From the NCBI RefSeq assembly GCF_014764405.1, contig NZ_CP061725.1, forward strand, positions 1,116,001 to 1,180,000: 64,000 bases of DNA. The letters run 5' to 3'. This DNA comes from Micromonospora craniellae (GTDB lineage: Bacteria; Actinomycetota; Actinomycetes; Mycobacteriales; Micromonosporaceae). The stretch's first letter is position 1. Each line of letters opens with the position of its first letter. The notes beneath the pieces were generated by a model. That model was not told the DNA's origin. It made no database searches and was given only the letters and a program-made list of their open reading frames with translations. Positions 1-8,803 of the stretch are shown in pieces. The translations under genes were made by a program, and so were the position numbers.

Positions 1-164
1 GCGGTCACCGGCGGCCCGGCCAGGTCCTCCTCGGCGCGGGTGTCGACCTCCGTACGCGGCAGCGGCGGCTCCGGCCGTCGGCGCAGCCGCGGCACGACCA
101 GCCCGATGCCGGCGAGGATCAGCACGCCGAGCAGGGCGAGTGCGACGAGGAGGTAATCCATCAT
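1..164 (-). CDS. ftsY: FtsY, signal recognition particle receptor (N-terminal fragment)
   Basis: Only the first ~54 residues lie in the window; the gene runs off the left edge. They begin Met-Met-Asp-Tyr and continue with a hydrophobic stretch rich in Leu, Ala, Val and Gly (about residues 5-24), then a basic RLRRR cluster and an acidic, proline-rich linker. That matches the amino-terminal membrane anchor and acidic region of actinobacterial FtsY, the GTPase receptor for SRP at the membrane. Two in-frame ATG codons (164 and 161) could start it. The assignment leans on the conserved smc-ftsY neighbourhood; the GTPase NG domain is not visible. Any other short-anchor membrane protein is possible on sequence alone. 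Confidence 0.6.
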   Translation of the reverse strand, partial: MMDYLLVALALLGVLILAGIGLVVPRLRRRPEPPLPRTEVDTRAEEDLAGPPVT

Positions 165-314
165 GCCGAAATCCTGTCAGATGCCCGCGACGGCGTCTCA
201 TCCACCGCTCCCTCCGGGGCCTTCCACCGGACGGCGGTAGGCTCGCCCAGCCAGCCATGCCACGGCCGCCGGCGGGGTAGTAAGTAGAGGTCCCCCTCAC
301 CTCGGAGGTTCGCC

Positions 315-2021
315 ATGCCCACCGCCCGACTGCTCATCGGTCCGCTCCTCCGGCGGGTCGTCGGCACCCGGGCCACCGTGTGGGTCGAGACCACGGCACC
401 GGCGGTGGTCACCGTCCGCACTGCCGGCGGCGCCACCGGCACGGCCGCCACCTTCTCCGCGTACGCCCACCACTACGCGCTGGTGGTCGTGGAGGGGCTC
501 ACCCCGGACAGCGCCACCAGCTACGAGGTGCTGATCGACGACGAGCTGGCCTGGCCTGCGCCCGACAGCCGCTTCCCGCCCAGCGTGATCCGTACCCGGG
601 CCGCCGACGACCGGGACCAGCCGGTGCGGCTGCTCTTCGGATCCTGCCGGGAGACCACCCAGCACGCCACCACCCGTAAGCTCCCGCCGGACGCGCTCGA
701 CGCGTACACCCGGCGGGTGCTGGCCGACCTCGACCCGGCGGCCCTGCCCGATCTGGTGATGCTCCTCGGCGACCAGGTCTACGCCGACGAGACCTCGCCC
801 ACCATCAAGCGACTGCTGCGCCGGCGTCGGCGGCGGCCCAAGGGCGCCCCCGACGATCAGGTGGTCAGCTTCGACGAGTACACCAAGCTCTATCTGGAGT
901 CGTGGAGCGACCCGGAGATCCGCTGGCTCTTCTCCACCGTGCCGAGCGTGATGATCTTCGACGATCACGAGATCATCGACGACTGGAACACCTCGGCGTC
1001 CTGGCGGGCGGACGTACGCGAGCAGCCCTGGTGGGCCGAACGGATCGCCAGCGGACTGGCCTCGTACTGGGTCTACCAGCACCTGGGCAACCTCTCCCCG
1101 GACGAGATCGCCGCCGACCCGGTCTTCGCCAAGGTGCGCGCGGCCGAGGACGCCACCGAGGTGCTGCGCGAGTTCGGCAAGCGGGTCGACACCGAGGCCG
1201 ACCTGGCGCACGACACCGCACGCTGGCACGCCGTGCAGTACCAGTGGAGCTACGCGCTCGACCTGGGCCGGACCCGCCTGGTGATGCTGGACAGCCGGTG
1301 CAGCCGCGTGCTCATGCCCGGCCGACGGACGATGCTGCCGGCCGCCGAGTGGTCCTGGTTCGTCGACCAGGCCCACGGCAGCTACGACCACCTGGTCGTC
1401 GGCACCTCGCTGCCGTGGCTGCTGCCGCCCGGCATCCATCACGTCGAGGCGTGGAACGAGAAGCTTGCCGACTCGACCCGCCCGTGGGTCGCGGGCCTGG
1501 CCGAGAAGCTGCGCCGCGCGCTCGACCTGGAGCACTGGGGTGCGTTCCGGCGCTCCTTCGAGGGTCTCGCCGAACTGTTCGCCCGCCTCGGCGGTGGCAC
1601 ACCGGGCGGGCCCGACGACCGCAAGGGCGCCGGGCCGGCCTACCCGCCACCGGCGTCGATCAGCGTGCTCTCCGGCGACGTGCACCACTCGTACGTGGCC
1701 CGGGTCCGCTTCGCCGCCCCGGACGTACACACGCCCGTCCACCAGCTGACCTGCTCACCGATCCACAACCAGGTGCCGGCCGGGATGCGCCCGCTGATGC
1801 GACTCGGCTGGGCCCGCGGACCGGCTGCGGCGACCCGGGCGCTGGCCCGCTCGGCCGGGGTACGCCGTTCCTTCATCAAGTGGCGCAAGCTGGCCGGGCC
1901 GTACTTCGGCAACGCGGTGTCGACGCTGACCAACGCCGGCCGTGGGTCGGAAGTGGTGATCGAGGGCACCACCAGCGACGGTGCCCTGCGTGAGGTCGCC
2001 CGACAGCGGCTCACCCCGTGA
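315..2021 (+). CDS. PhoD-like alkaline phosphatase family metallophosphatase
   Basis: A 568-residue protein of the PhoD-like metallophosphatase family. The N-terminal ~95 residues are a fibronectin-like beta domain (RATVWVETTAPAVVTV). The catalytic domain follows with metal-ligand motifs in order: GSCRETTQ, LLGDQVYADE, IFDDHEIIDDWN and, near residue 455, LSGDVHHSYVAR. No signal peptide is seen, so it may act in the cytoplasm, unlike secreted PhoD. The ATG has a GGAGG six bases upstream. The gene faces the HAD gene convergently, and its stop codon forms one edge of a palindromic repeat. The substrate is unknown; phosphodiester or phosphomonoester hydrolysis is the family activity. Confidence 0.88.
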   Translation: MPTARLLIGPLLRRVVGTRATVWVETTAPAVVTVRTAGGATGTAATFSAYAHHYALVVVEGLTPDSATSYEVLIDDELAWPAPDSRFPPSVIRTRAADDRDQPVRLLFGSCRETTQHATTRKLPPDALDAYTRRVLADLDPAALPDLVMLLGDQVYADETSPTIKRLLRRRRRRPKGAPDDQVVSFDEYTKLYLESWSDPEIRWLFSTVPSVMIFDDHEIIDDWNTSASWRADVREQPWWAERIASGLASYWVYQHLGNLSPDEIAADPVFAKVRAAEDATEVLREFGKRVDTEADLAHDTARWHAVQYQWSYALDLGRTRLVMLDSRCSRVLMPGRRTMLPAAEWSWFVDQAHGSYDHLVVGTSLPWLLPPGIHHVEAWNEKLADSTRPWVAGLAEKLRRALDLEHWGAFRRSFEGLAELFARLGGGTPGGPDDRKGAGPAYPPPASISVLSGDVHHSYVARVRFAAPDVHTPVHQLTCSPIHNQVPAGMRPLMRLGWARGPAAATRALARSAGVRRSFIKWRKLAGPYFGNAVSTLTNAGRGSEVVIEGTTSDGALREVARQRLTP

Positions 2022-2080
2022 AAGGAAGGGCCCCCTGTTAACGCCTGCGGTATAGGAAGGGCCCCTTCCTAACATTTCAC
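2018..2080. repeat. Palindromic convergent-end repeat, copy 1
   Basis: An imperfect palindrome begins GTGAAAGGAAGGG and ends CCTTCCTAACATTTCAC. Its reverse complement matches copies at 20811-20865 and 61764-61820 (core TGTTAGGAAGGG, then a central GCGTTA and a mirrored arm). Like them it fills the gap between two converging genes; here the PhoD-like stop codon is part of the palindrome. It probably folds as a long stem and could terminate transcription from both sides. The terminator role is inference. Confidence 0.75.
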
Positions 2081-2138
2081 GGCGCGGCGACGTGCGTGGC
2101 GGGCGACCGGTCACCGGACACGTGCCCACCGGGCCCGC

Positions 2139-2759
2139 TCAGGCCGCCAACGCCGCCCGCAGGTACCGCAGGTCCCCCGGGCCGCTCCAGCGGTGCGCCG
2201 ACAGGCCCGCCACCCGGGCGCCGCTGACGGCCCGGTCCTCGTCGCCGACGAAGAGCACCCGGCCCGGCGCGGTCTCCAGGGCCTCGCACGCGGCCTGGAA
2301 GTACTCCCGAGCCGGCTTGTGCACCCCGACCACCGAGGAGTTGACCACCACGTCCAGCTCGCCGGTCAACCCCAGCGTCTCCAGGTCAGCGTCGAGCAGA
2401 TCGGTGGCGTTGGTGCCCAGCCCGACCCGGATACCCCGGCCGCGTACCTCGCGGACGAAGTCGAGCACCGCGGGGTCGACCTCACCCCGGTAGCGCTGCC
2501 ACTGCTCGACGGCGGCCCGGGCCCGCTGTGGGCCGCCCGCCGAGTCGGCCAGCGCGCCGGCCACGCTCGACACCCACTCGGCGTGCGTGACCCGGCCGGT
2601 CAGCACCGGTTGCAGCTGCTCCCACTGCATGGCGATCTCGCCGAGCACCCCCTCGGAGAGGCCGTACTCGCGCTCCACCCCGGCGGCCACCGCCGGATCG
2701 AAGCGCCGCAGTACGCCGTCGAAATCCACCAGGAGCGCCGTCGCGCGTTCCCGAGCCAC
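2139..2759 (-). CDS. HAD-family hydrolase
   Basis: A 206-residue haloacid-dehalogenase superfamily protein. Motif I is LLVDFDGVLRRFDP near residue 10 (two aspartates, nucleophile first). A helical cap with EREYGLSEGVLGEIAMQ follows, then motif II around LGTNATD and motif IV LFVGDEDRAVSGARVAGL near residue 165. These are phosphatase or phosphonatase-type hydrolases; the substrate cannot be told. The GTG start shares one base with the smc stop codon (TAGTG), so translation is probably coupled to smc. Length is normal for subfamily IA. Confidence 0.87.
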   Translation of the reverse strand: MARERATALLVDFDGVLRRFDPAVAAGVEREYGLSEGVLGEIAMQWEQLQPVLTGRVTHAEWVSSVAGALADSAGGPQRARAAVEQWQRYRGEVDPAVLDFVREVRGRGIRVGLGTNATDLLDADLETLGLTGELDVVVNSSVVGVHKPAREYFQAACEALETAPGRVLFVGDEDRAVSGARVAGLSAHRWSGPGDLRYLRAALAA

Positions 2760-5700
2760 TACCCGTTCTCCTCGCCGCGGCCGTGCCGCTCGTCGTCGGT
2801 GTCGGCCCGGTTGAGCCGTTGACTGATCACCTGGGTGACCCCGCCGCGCATGGTCACGCCGTACAACGCGTCGGCGATCTCCATGGTCCGTTTCTGGTGT
2901 GTGATAACGATGAGCTGGCTCTTCTCCCGCAACTGGGCCATCAGCGTGATCAGCCGACCCAGGTTGACGTCGTCCAGCGCCGCCTCGACCTCGTCCATGA
3001 TGTAGAACGGGCTGGGCCGGGCGCGGAAGATCGCCACCAGCATCGCCACCGCGGTCAGCGACCGCTCGCCGCCGGAGAGCAGCGAGAGCCGCTTGATCTT
3101 CTTACCGGGCGGGCGGGCCTCGACCTCCACACCGGTGGTCAGCATGTCGTCCGGCTCGGTGAGGATCAGCCGGCCCTCGCCACCGGGGAACAGCACCTCG
3201 AAGACCTGCTCGAACTCCCGCGCGGTGTCGGCGAACGCGCTGGCGAAGACCTCCAGGATGCGGTCGTCCACGTCCTTGACCACGGTGAGCAGGTCACGCC
3301 GGGTCGCCTTGAGGTCCTCAAGCTGCTCCGAGAGGAACTTGTACCGTTCCTCCAGCGCGGCGAACTCCTCCAGCGCGAGCGGGTTGACCTTGCCGAGCAG
3401 GGTCAGTTCCCGTTCCGCCTTGGCGGCCCGCTTCTCCTGCACCGGCCGCTCGTACCGGACCGGCTCGGGCACCGGCAGGCCGTCGCGTTCGGCGGCGGCC
3501 ACCTCGGCCCCGGTCGGCGGTACCGGCTGCCCCGGGCCGTACTCGGCGATCAGGGTCTCCACGGTCAGGCCGAAGTCCTCGGCCGCCTTGGCCTCCAACT
3601 GCTCGATGCGCAGCCGCTGCTCGGCCCGCGCCACCTCGTCCCGGTGCACCTGGCTGGTCAGCCGGTCCAGTTCACCGCCGAGCCGTTTCGCGGCGGCCCG
3701 CACCTCCTGCAGCTCCGCCTCGCGGGTGGCCCGTTCCCGCGCCACCGCGTCGCGGTGCTCCTCCGCCCGGGCGATGCTGGTGGTCAGCCGGGTCAGTGCC
3801 GCCCGGGCGCCGCCGGCCACCGCCCGGGCGATGCCCGCGCCCCGGGTACGCGCGGCCCGCCGCGCCGCCGCCCGTTCCCGCGCCGCCCGTTCGGCGGCGG
3901 CCTGCCGGCGCAGCGAGTCGGCTCGCCCGGCGATGGACGCCACCCGCTCCTCGGCGGTACGCACCGCGAGCCGGACCTCCATCTCGTTCTGCCGGGCCTG
4001 CGGCACCATCGCGGCGAGCTGGTCACGTTCCTCGGTGGACGGTTCGGCGTCGATCGGGGTCGCCTCGGCCAGCCGCAGCCGCTCCTCCAGCTCGGCCAGG
4101 GCGGTCAGGTCCCGTTCCCGGGCCGCCTCGGCACGCGACCGGGACTCGCCGAGCCGGTCGGTCTCCGCCTTCGCCGACCGGGCGGCGGCCCCCAGTTCGG
4201 CCAGCCGGCGGGCAGCGGCGTTGCGGTGACTCTCCGCCTCCCGCTTGGCGGCGGCGGCGTGCTGCACCACCTCCTTGGCGGCGGCCACCTCGGCCCGCGC
4301 CTGCACGAGTCGGTCGCGCAGGTCGGCACTGCCCCGTTCGGCGGTGAGCCGGTTGGCCCGGGCCTCCTCGACGGCCGCCTGCACCTCGATGTAGCTGGGT
4401 GCCTTCGCCGAGCCGCCGGCCGCCGCGTACGCCCCGACGACGTCTCCCTCCCGGGTGACCGCCCGCAGCTCGGGGTTGACCGTGACCACCTCGGTCGCGG
4501 CGGCGAGGTCGTCGACCAGCACCACGTCGCGCAACGTCCGGTGCACCGCCGGTCGGATCTGCGCGTCACAGTCCACCAGGTCCGGAGCCCAGTGCGCGCG
4601 GTCGGGCAGCTTGGGACGCAGCGCGTCGGCCGAACCGGACATCCCCGGCCCGGCCGGGCTGCCGACGAGCAGGCCGGCCCGCCCGGCGTCGGAGATCTTC
4701 AGCAGTCGCATCGCCTCGACGGCCTCGTCCACCCCGCTGACCGCGACCGCGTCGGCGAGCCCGCCGAGCGCGGCGGCCAGCGCGGCCTCGTGGCCGGGGG
4801 CGACGGTGAGCAGGCCGGCGAGGCTGCCCAGCAGTCCGGGCACCTGGTCGGCGCGGGCCAGCAGCGCGCCGGCGCCATCCTTGCGGCGCAGGCCCAGGGC
4901 GAGCGCCTCCTCCCGCGCCTTCCAGGTGGCAGCGTCCTTCTCCGCCGCCCGCTCGGCGTCGGAGAGCGACCGTACGGTCGCCTGCGCCTTCTCCTGGGCG
5001 CTGACCGCCTCGGCGTGCCGGGTGTCCAGGTCGGCGTTGTCGCGGTCCGCCTCGGTGGACTGCTCGGCGACCGCGTCCAGGTCGGCCTGGGCCCGCTCGG
5101 CGCGGGCCAGCGCGTCGGTGTGCGCGGCGGCGAGTCGTTCGATCTCCTCACCGGCGCTGGTGGTCCGGGCACGGGCGGAGTTCACCTGCCCGGTGAGCCG
5201 GGCCAGCCCCTCCCGCCGGTCGGCGATCGCCTTCGCCGCGGCGACCAGTTCCCGCTCCGCCGCGGCGAGCTGGCGTTCCAGCTCCTGGCGGTGCTCGACC
5301 GCCTCGGCGAGCCGGATCTGGTCCTCGGTGAGCGCCGCGCGCAGGTCCTCCTCCTGCTCGCGGACCCGCTCGGCCTCGGCCTCCAACTGCTCCGGGTCAC
5401 GGCCGGGACGCTCGTCGTCGGGGGTCGCGCTGAGGTGCCGCAGCCGTTCCAGCGCGAGTTGCTCGATCGAGCGAAACCGTTCCTGGAGGGCAGCGAGCTT
5501 GTACCAGGTGTCCTGGGCGGCGGCCAGCAGCGGCGCGTCGGAGGCCAGCGCCTCCTCCAACTCGCCGAGGCGGAACTGCACCTCGGCGTGCTCGGCCTCC
5601 ACCTGCTCCCGTCGCTGGCGCAGCGCCGTCTCGTCGGCGATCTCCTTGTCCAACGTGGTACGCAGGGTGGCCAGGTCGTCGGCGAGCAGCCGCAGCCGCG

Positions 5701-6373
5701 CGTCCCGCAGGTTGGCCTGGATCACGGCGGCCCGGCGGGCCACCTCGGCCTGCCGGCCGAGCGGCTTGAGTTGGCGGCGCAGTTCGGCGGTGAGGTCGGT
5801 GAGCCGGTTCAGGTTGGTCTGCATCGCGTCGAGCTTGCGCAGCGCCTTTTCCTTGCGCTTGCGGTGCTTGAGGACGCCGGCCGCCTCCTCGATGAACGCC
5901 CGCCGGTCCTCGGGCTTGGCGTGCAGCATGCCGTCGAGCCGGCCCTGGCCGACGATGATGTGCATCTCCCGGCCGATGCCGGAGTCGGAGAGCAGTTCCT
6001 GGATGTCGAGCAGCCGGCAGGAGTCCCCGTTGATCTCGTACTCGCTCTCGCCGGAGCGGAACATCCGGCGGGTGATGGAGACCTCGGTGTACTCGATCGG
6101 CAGGGCGCCGTCGGTGTTGTCGATGGTCAGCGTCACCTCGGCCCGGCCGAGCGGGGCCCGACCGGCGGTGCCGGCGAAGATGACGTCCTCCATCTTGCCG
6201 CCCCGCAGGGCCTTCGCGCCCTGTTCACCGAGCACCCATGCGATGGCGTCGACGACGTTGGACTTGCCGGAGCCGTTGGGGCCCACCACGCAGGTGATCC
6301 CCGGCTCCAGCTTGAGCGTCGTCGCGGAGGCGAAGGATTTGAAGCCCTTCACCGTCAGGCTCTTGAGATGCAC
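2759..6373 (-). CDS. smc: Chromosome segregation protein SMC
   Basis: A 1204-residue SMC ATPase that, with ScpA and ScpB, compacts and separates chromosomes. Walker A is GPNGSGKS at residues 31-38 in the N-terminal head. Two long Ala/Glu/Arg-rich coiled coils flank a hinge around residues 510-650. The C-terminal head carries the signature LSLLSGGERSLTA and Walker B YIMDEVEAALDD. The length is typical. It starts with GTG at 6373 (MHLKSLTVKGFKSFA). The C-terminal tail NRADTDDERHGRGEENG is short and charged. It lies between the HAD gene and a small coiled-coil gene, with ftsY further left, a conserved actinobacterial order. Confidence 0.97.
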   Translation of the reverse strand: MHLKSLTVKGFKSFASATTLKLEPGITCVVGPNGSGKSNVVDAIAWVLGEQGAKALRGGKMEDVIFAGTAGRAPLGRAEVTLTIDNTDGALPIEYTEVSITRRMFRSGESEYEINGDSCRLLDIQELLSDSGIGREMHIIVGQGRLDGMLHAKPEDRRAFIEEAAGVLKHRKRKEKALRKLDAMQTNLNRLTDLTAELRRQLKPLGRQAEVARRAAVIQANLRDARLRLLADDLATLRTTLDKEIADETALRQRREQVEAEHAEVQFRLGELEEALASDAPLLAAAQDTWYKLAALQERFRSIEQLALERLRHLSATPDDERPGRDPEQLEAEAERVREQEEDLRAALTEDQIRLAEAVEHRQELERQLAAAERELVAAAKAIADRREGLARLTGQVNSARARTTSAGEEIERLAAAHTDALARAERAQADLDAVAEQSTEADRDNADLDTRHAEAVSAQEKAQATVRSLSDAERAAEKDAATWKAREEALALGLRRKDGAGALLARADQVPGLLGSLAGLLTVAPGHEAALAAALGGLADAVAVSGVDEAVEAMRLLKISDAGRAGLLVGSPAGPGMSGSADALRPKLPDRAHWAPDLVDCDAQIRPAVHRTLRDVVLVDDLAAATEVVTVNPELRAVTREGDVVGAYAAAGGSAKAPSYIEVQAAVEEARANRLTAERGSADLRDRLVQARAEVAAAKEVVQHAAAAKREAESHRNAAARRLAELGAAARSAKAETDRLGESRSRAEAARERDLTALAELEERLRLAEATPIDAEPSTEERDQLAAMVPQARQNEMEVRLAVRTAEERVASIAGRADSLRRQAAAERAARERAAARRAARTRGAGIARAVAGGARAALTRLTTSIARAEEHRDAVARERATREAELQEVRAAAKRLGGELDRLTSQVHRDEVARAEQRLRIEQLEAKAAEDFGLTVETLIAEYGPGQPVPPTGAEVAAAERDGLPVPEPVRYERPVQEKRAAKAERELTLLGKVNPLALEEFAALEERYKFLSEQLEDLKATRRDLLTVVKDVDDRILEVFASAFADTAREFEQVFEVLFPGGEGRLILTEPDDMLTTGVEVEARPPGKKIKRLSLLSGGERSLTAVAMLVAIFRARPSPFYIMDEVEAALDDVNLGRLITLMAQLREKSQLIVITHQKRTMEIADALYGVTMRGGVTQVISQRLNRADTDDERHGRGEENG

Positions 6374-6506
6374 GTCCCGATCCTCGTCCGGTGGCCGCCG
6401 TACCGTCGCCCGGCTGCGCGGACCCTGGTAAACCCGCAGAGTAACCCGGCACCGGGTGGCTCACCCCACGCGACCCGCCTGCCGGCGTCCGGGGCCGGGC
6501 AGGAAT

Positions 6507-6535
6507 GCGCGCCGGCACACATCGTGTCGGCGCGC
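6507..6535 (-). terminator. Hairpin downstream of the small coiled-coil gene
   Basis: GCGCGCCG and CGGCGCGC arms, extended by CACAC/GTGTG, enclose a short loop. The hairpin sits 40 bases past the stop of the small coiled-coil gene and before smc on the minus strand. There is no clear T run, as is usual in high-GC actinobacteria. Confidence 0.5.
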
Positions 6536-6576
6536 TGCTGTGCGGTGGTGCTATTCGGTTGTGGCGACCAGGTGGG

Positions 6577-6771
6577 TCAGGTCAGTGCCGGCTCGGCCAG
6601 ACGGAGCAGATCGTCCGTCTCCGCCGCGGCCGCCGCGAGCCGATCGTTCTCGGCACGCAGACGGGTGACCTCGAACTCCAGTGACTGAACCCTGGAACGC
6701 AGTCGGGTGACCTCGTCGAGCAGACGCCGGTCGGGCGCCGCACCTACGTGGCCATAGAGGGCCTTCGCCAT
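6577..6771 (-). CDS. Small conserved coiled-coil protein
   Basis: A 64-residue protein beginning MAKALYGHVG. The rest is one amphipathic helix with leucines and valines in heptad spacing (LLDEVTRLRSRVQSLEFEVTRL), followed by an acidic end. The start at 6771 is chosen because a perfect AAGGAG lies five bases upstream (6777-6782); a longer reading frame to 6810 has no such site. Short proteins beginning MAKALxGxVG with a leucine-zipper-like helix are widespread in actinobacteria, but I know of no assigned function. It probably dimerises. It is separately transcribed from smc, with a hairpin between them. Confidence 0.8.
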   Translation of the reverse strand: MAKALYGHVGAAPDRRLLDEVTRLRSRVQSLEFEVTRLRAENDRLAAAAAETDDLLRLAEPALT

Positions 6772-7089
6772 TTTGACTCCTTGATATGCGCTGCCGGAGA
6801 GGCCGGCCAACGCGCGCCCTGGTGTACGCGACTACCACTCCCACGGATTCTGGGCATGGCCGGGCGCGACTGGCGACACATACATATTGAGCCGGGAGCC
6901 CCTGATTCGTCAAGTTCTCGCAGGCCGTAGATCATCTCGACGTCGGCCCGACCGGTCACCGGCGGCTGCCACGAGGCGCGGACACGCTCTGTCCGGACGC
7001 CCCGACTCTACGCGCCGGTTCGCTGGATTACCTCACCCGGATGTACAGGGTCCTCTTAACTCTTCCTTAGCCGGATTGCTGCTGCCAAG

Positions 7090-7108
7090 GGTGACACGTA
7101 GCGTCACC
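7090..7108. promoter_or_regulatory. 19-bp inverted repeat upstream of the CAP protein gene
   Basis: GGTGACACGTAGCGTCACC is almost self-complementary: the arms GGTGAC/GTCACC are exact. It lies 33 bases before the CAP-protein start codon, inside the ~370-bp space separating that gene from the divergent coiled-coil gene. It could be an operator, but no regulator is identified. The rest of the space shows no gene. Confidence 0.35.
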
Positions 7109-7141
7109 TGGGCCCGTAACCGACCCGTGGAGGCGACAGGC

Positions 7142-8563
7142 GTGCACGGCTGGAACGACCCGCTCGACCCGGAGGCCAGCCCTCGGCGACCGGAACCCCC
7201 GACCGAGGACCCGGCGTGGTTGACCGAGCGTCCCGCACCGAGGTCGGCCTACCTGTTCGGTGACGAACCGGATGGTTCGACCGACCGGTGGTACGACGAT
7301 CAGCCGACCGAGCAGTGGCAGCCGGATGCGACGCACACCGCCCGGCAGGAGGACACCGCCTGGCGGGCCGGCCAGCACCACCACGCCATCGAGCCGGAGA
7401 GCGGGTACTACGAGCCGACCGACCGTGGCTGGACGCAGGACGGTCCCGGCGGGCCGGGTGCTCCCGTCGCCGGGTGGGCCGCACCTTCCGACCGCCCGGC
7501 CCGACACGCCGCGCCGGAGAGCGACCACCGCGGTGCCGGCTGGGACACCCGGCGGTACGACGCGCCGGCCGGGCCCGCGTCGGGCTACCCGGTCGGCGGG
7601 GACCAGGGCCGCCACGACCGGTACGACACGACCGTCGAGGGCCGGTACGGCGTCGCCGCCGGCCCTGGCCCGTACGCCGGCACCGGCGGCCCTGGCCCGT
7701 ACGCCGGCACCGGCGACCACGGCCGGTACGGCATGCCGGAGGACCGGCGGGGCGAGGCCGACCAGCCGGACGAGCCGGCCGGCACCGGCGATCGCGGGGC
7801 ACGGCGCCGGTTGCGACGCCCGCTGGTGATGGGCGGTGCCGCCGCGGCAGCCACCCTCGTGGTGAGCATCGGCGTCGCGGCGCTCGCGTTGCCCGGCGAC
7901 GACAAGCCGACCGGCACCACCGCCGCCGACATTCCCGCCGCCACCGCGCCGGCCCTGCCGGACGATCCGCTGGACCTGCCGCTGGACCCGACCGACTCCC
8001 CGAGTCCGAGCCCGAGCCCGAGCGTCTCGCCGAGCAGCGCGTCACCGTCGCCGTCGCCGAGCCGGACCAGCAGCCCCACCCCGGCGGCGTCGCGCAGCAC
8101 CGCACCCTCGCGGCAGAACGTCGACCGTCAGGGCAGCCCGAACCGCGCCAGCACGCCCAGCGCCACCCCCTCCACGGGCAGCACCTCGGAGGCGGCGGAG
8201 GTCGTACGGCTGGTCAACGCCGAGCGGGCCAAGGAGGGTTGCGGCGCGCTCAGCATCGACGACAAGCTGATGACCGCCGCCCAGCGGCACAGCCAGGACC
8301 AGGCCGACACCCGGAACATGTCGCACACCGGCAGCGACGGCAGCAACCCCGGGGACCGGATCGACCGGGTCGGCTACACCTGGCGTACCTACGGCGAGAA
8401 CGTGGCGTGGAACCAGCGCACCCCGGCCGCGGTGATGAACGCCTGGATGAACAGCGAGGGTCACCGGGCGAACATCCTCAACTGCGCCTTCACCGAGATC
8501 GGCGTCGGGGTGGCCAGCAGCAACGGGCCGTACTGGACGCAGGTCTTCGCCACCCCGCGCTGA
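7142..8563 (+). CDS. Membrane-anchored CAP-domain (SCP/PR1-like) protein
   Basis: A 473-residue protein. Residues 1-225 are hydrophilic, Gly/Pro/Tyr/Asp-rich and likely disordered, with a repeated GPYAGTGG-type motif. One transmembrane segment follows at about 229-251 (LVMGGAAAAATLVVSIGVAA), then a Ser/Thr/Pro linker (SPSPSPSPSVSPSSASPSPSPS) and a C-terminal CAP domain from about 352 (VVRLVNAERAKEGCGAL, HSQDQAD, SHTGSDG, YGENVAWN, MNSEGHRANILN). The domain faces outward if the basic side before the helix stays inside. Bacterial CAP proteins are extracellular and mostly of unknown substrate. The GTG start at 7142 is preceded by GGAGG eight bases upstream; longer in-frame starts lack one. Confidence 0.85.
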   Translation: MHGWNDPLDPEASPRRPEPPTEDPAWLTERPAPRSAYLFGDEPDGSTDRWYDDQPTEQWQPDATHTARQEDTAWRAGQHHHAIEPESGYYEPTDRGWTQDGPGGPGAPVAGWAAPSDRPARHAAPESDHRGAGWDTRRYDAPAGPASGYPVGGDQGRHDRYDTTVEGRYGVAAGPGPYAGTGGPGPYAGTGDHGRYGMPEDRRGEADQPDEPAGTGDRGARRRLRRPLVMGGAAAAATLVVSIGVAALALPGDDKPTGTTAADIPAATAPALPDDPLDLPLDPTDSPSPSPSPSVSPSSASPSPSPSRTSSPTPAASRSTAPSRQNVDRQGSPNRASTPSATPSTGSTSEAAEVVRLVNAERAKEGCGALSIDDKLMTAAQRHSQDQADTRNMSHTGSDGSNPGDRIDRVGYTWRTYGENVAWNQRTPAAVMNAWMNSEGHRANILNCAFTEIGVGVASSNGPYWTQVFATPR

Positions 8564-8803
8564 CACCGCGCCGCCGGTCCCGGGCCGGACTGCGAGTCCT
8601 GATCGGGTCTGTCCTCGTTTGACCGGGTGAGGTACGCACCTGGTTGGACGTACGCCGGTGGGACGTGCTGCGTCCGGTGCTGGCCCGTAGCCTCGACCTG
8701 TCCCCCGGCCTGCTCGGTGCCCTGCCCCAGGTCGCCGCGCTGGCACCCTGCCCCGCGCCGTGAACCGGGGCCCGCGCACCGACCGGGCCGCGTCGACTCG
8801 TGA
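8564..8803. other. Intergenic stretch with a possible coding remnant
   Basis: 240 bases between the CAP gene and the 3' end of fpg. Bases 8632-8763 read as a stop-free segment on the plus strand (VRTWLDVRRWDVLRPVLAR, then a Leu/Pro-rich end) with actinobacterial-looking codon use. It has no good start codon and an in-frame stop directly before it. It may be a decayed gene tail or chance. I see no RNA gene here. Confidence 0.25.

Noticed and set aside
297..1742. 481-codon minus-strand frame opposite the PhoD-like gene
   Set aside because: Antisense frame without motifs; the plus strand has all PhoD metal motifs.
2783..6688. 1301-codon plus-strand open frame opposite smc
   Set aside because: It is antisense to a clear smc gene; its Gly/Leu/His/Arg-rich sequence is the product of high-GC codon bias and matches no family.
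8632..8763. Short gene between the CAP protein and fpg
   Set aside because: Stop-free but without start codon or known homology; mentioned only as a possible remnant.
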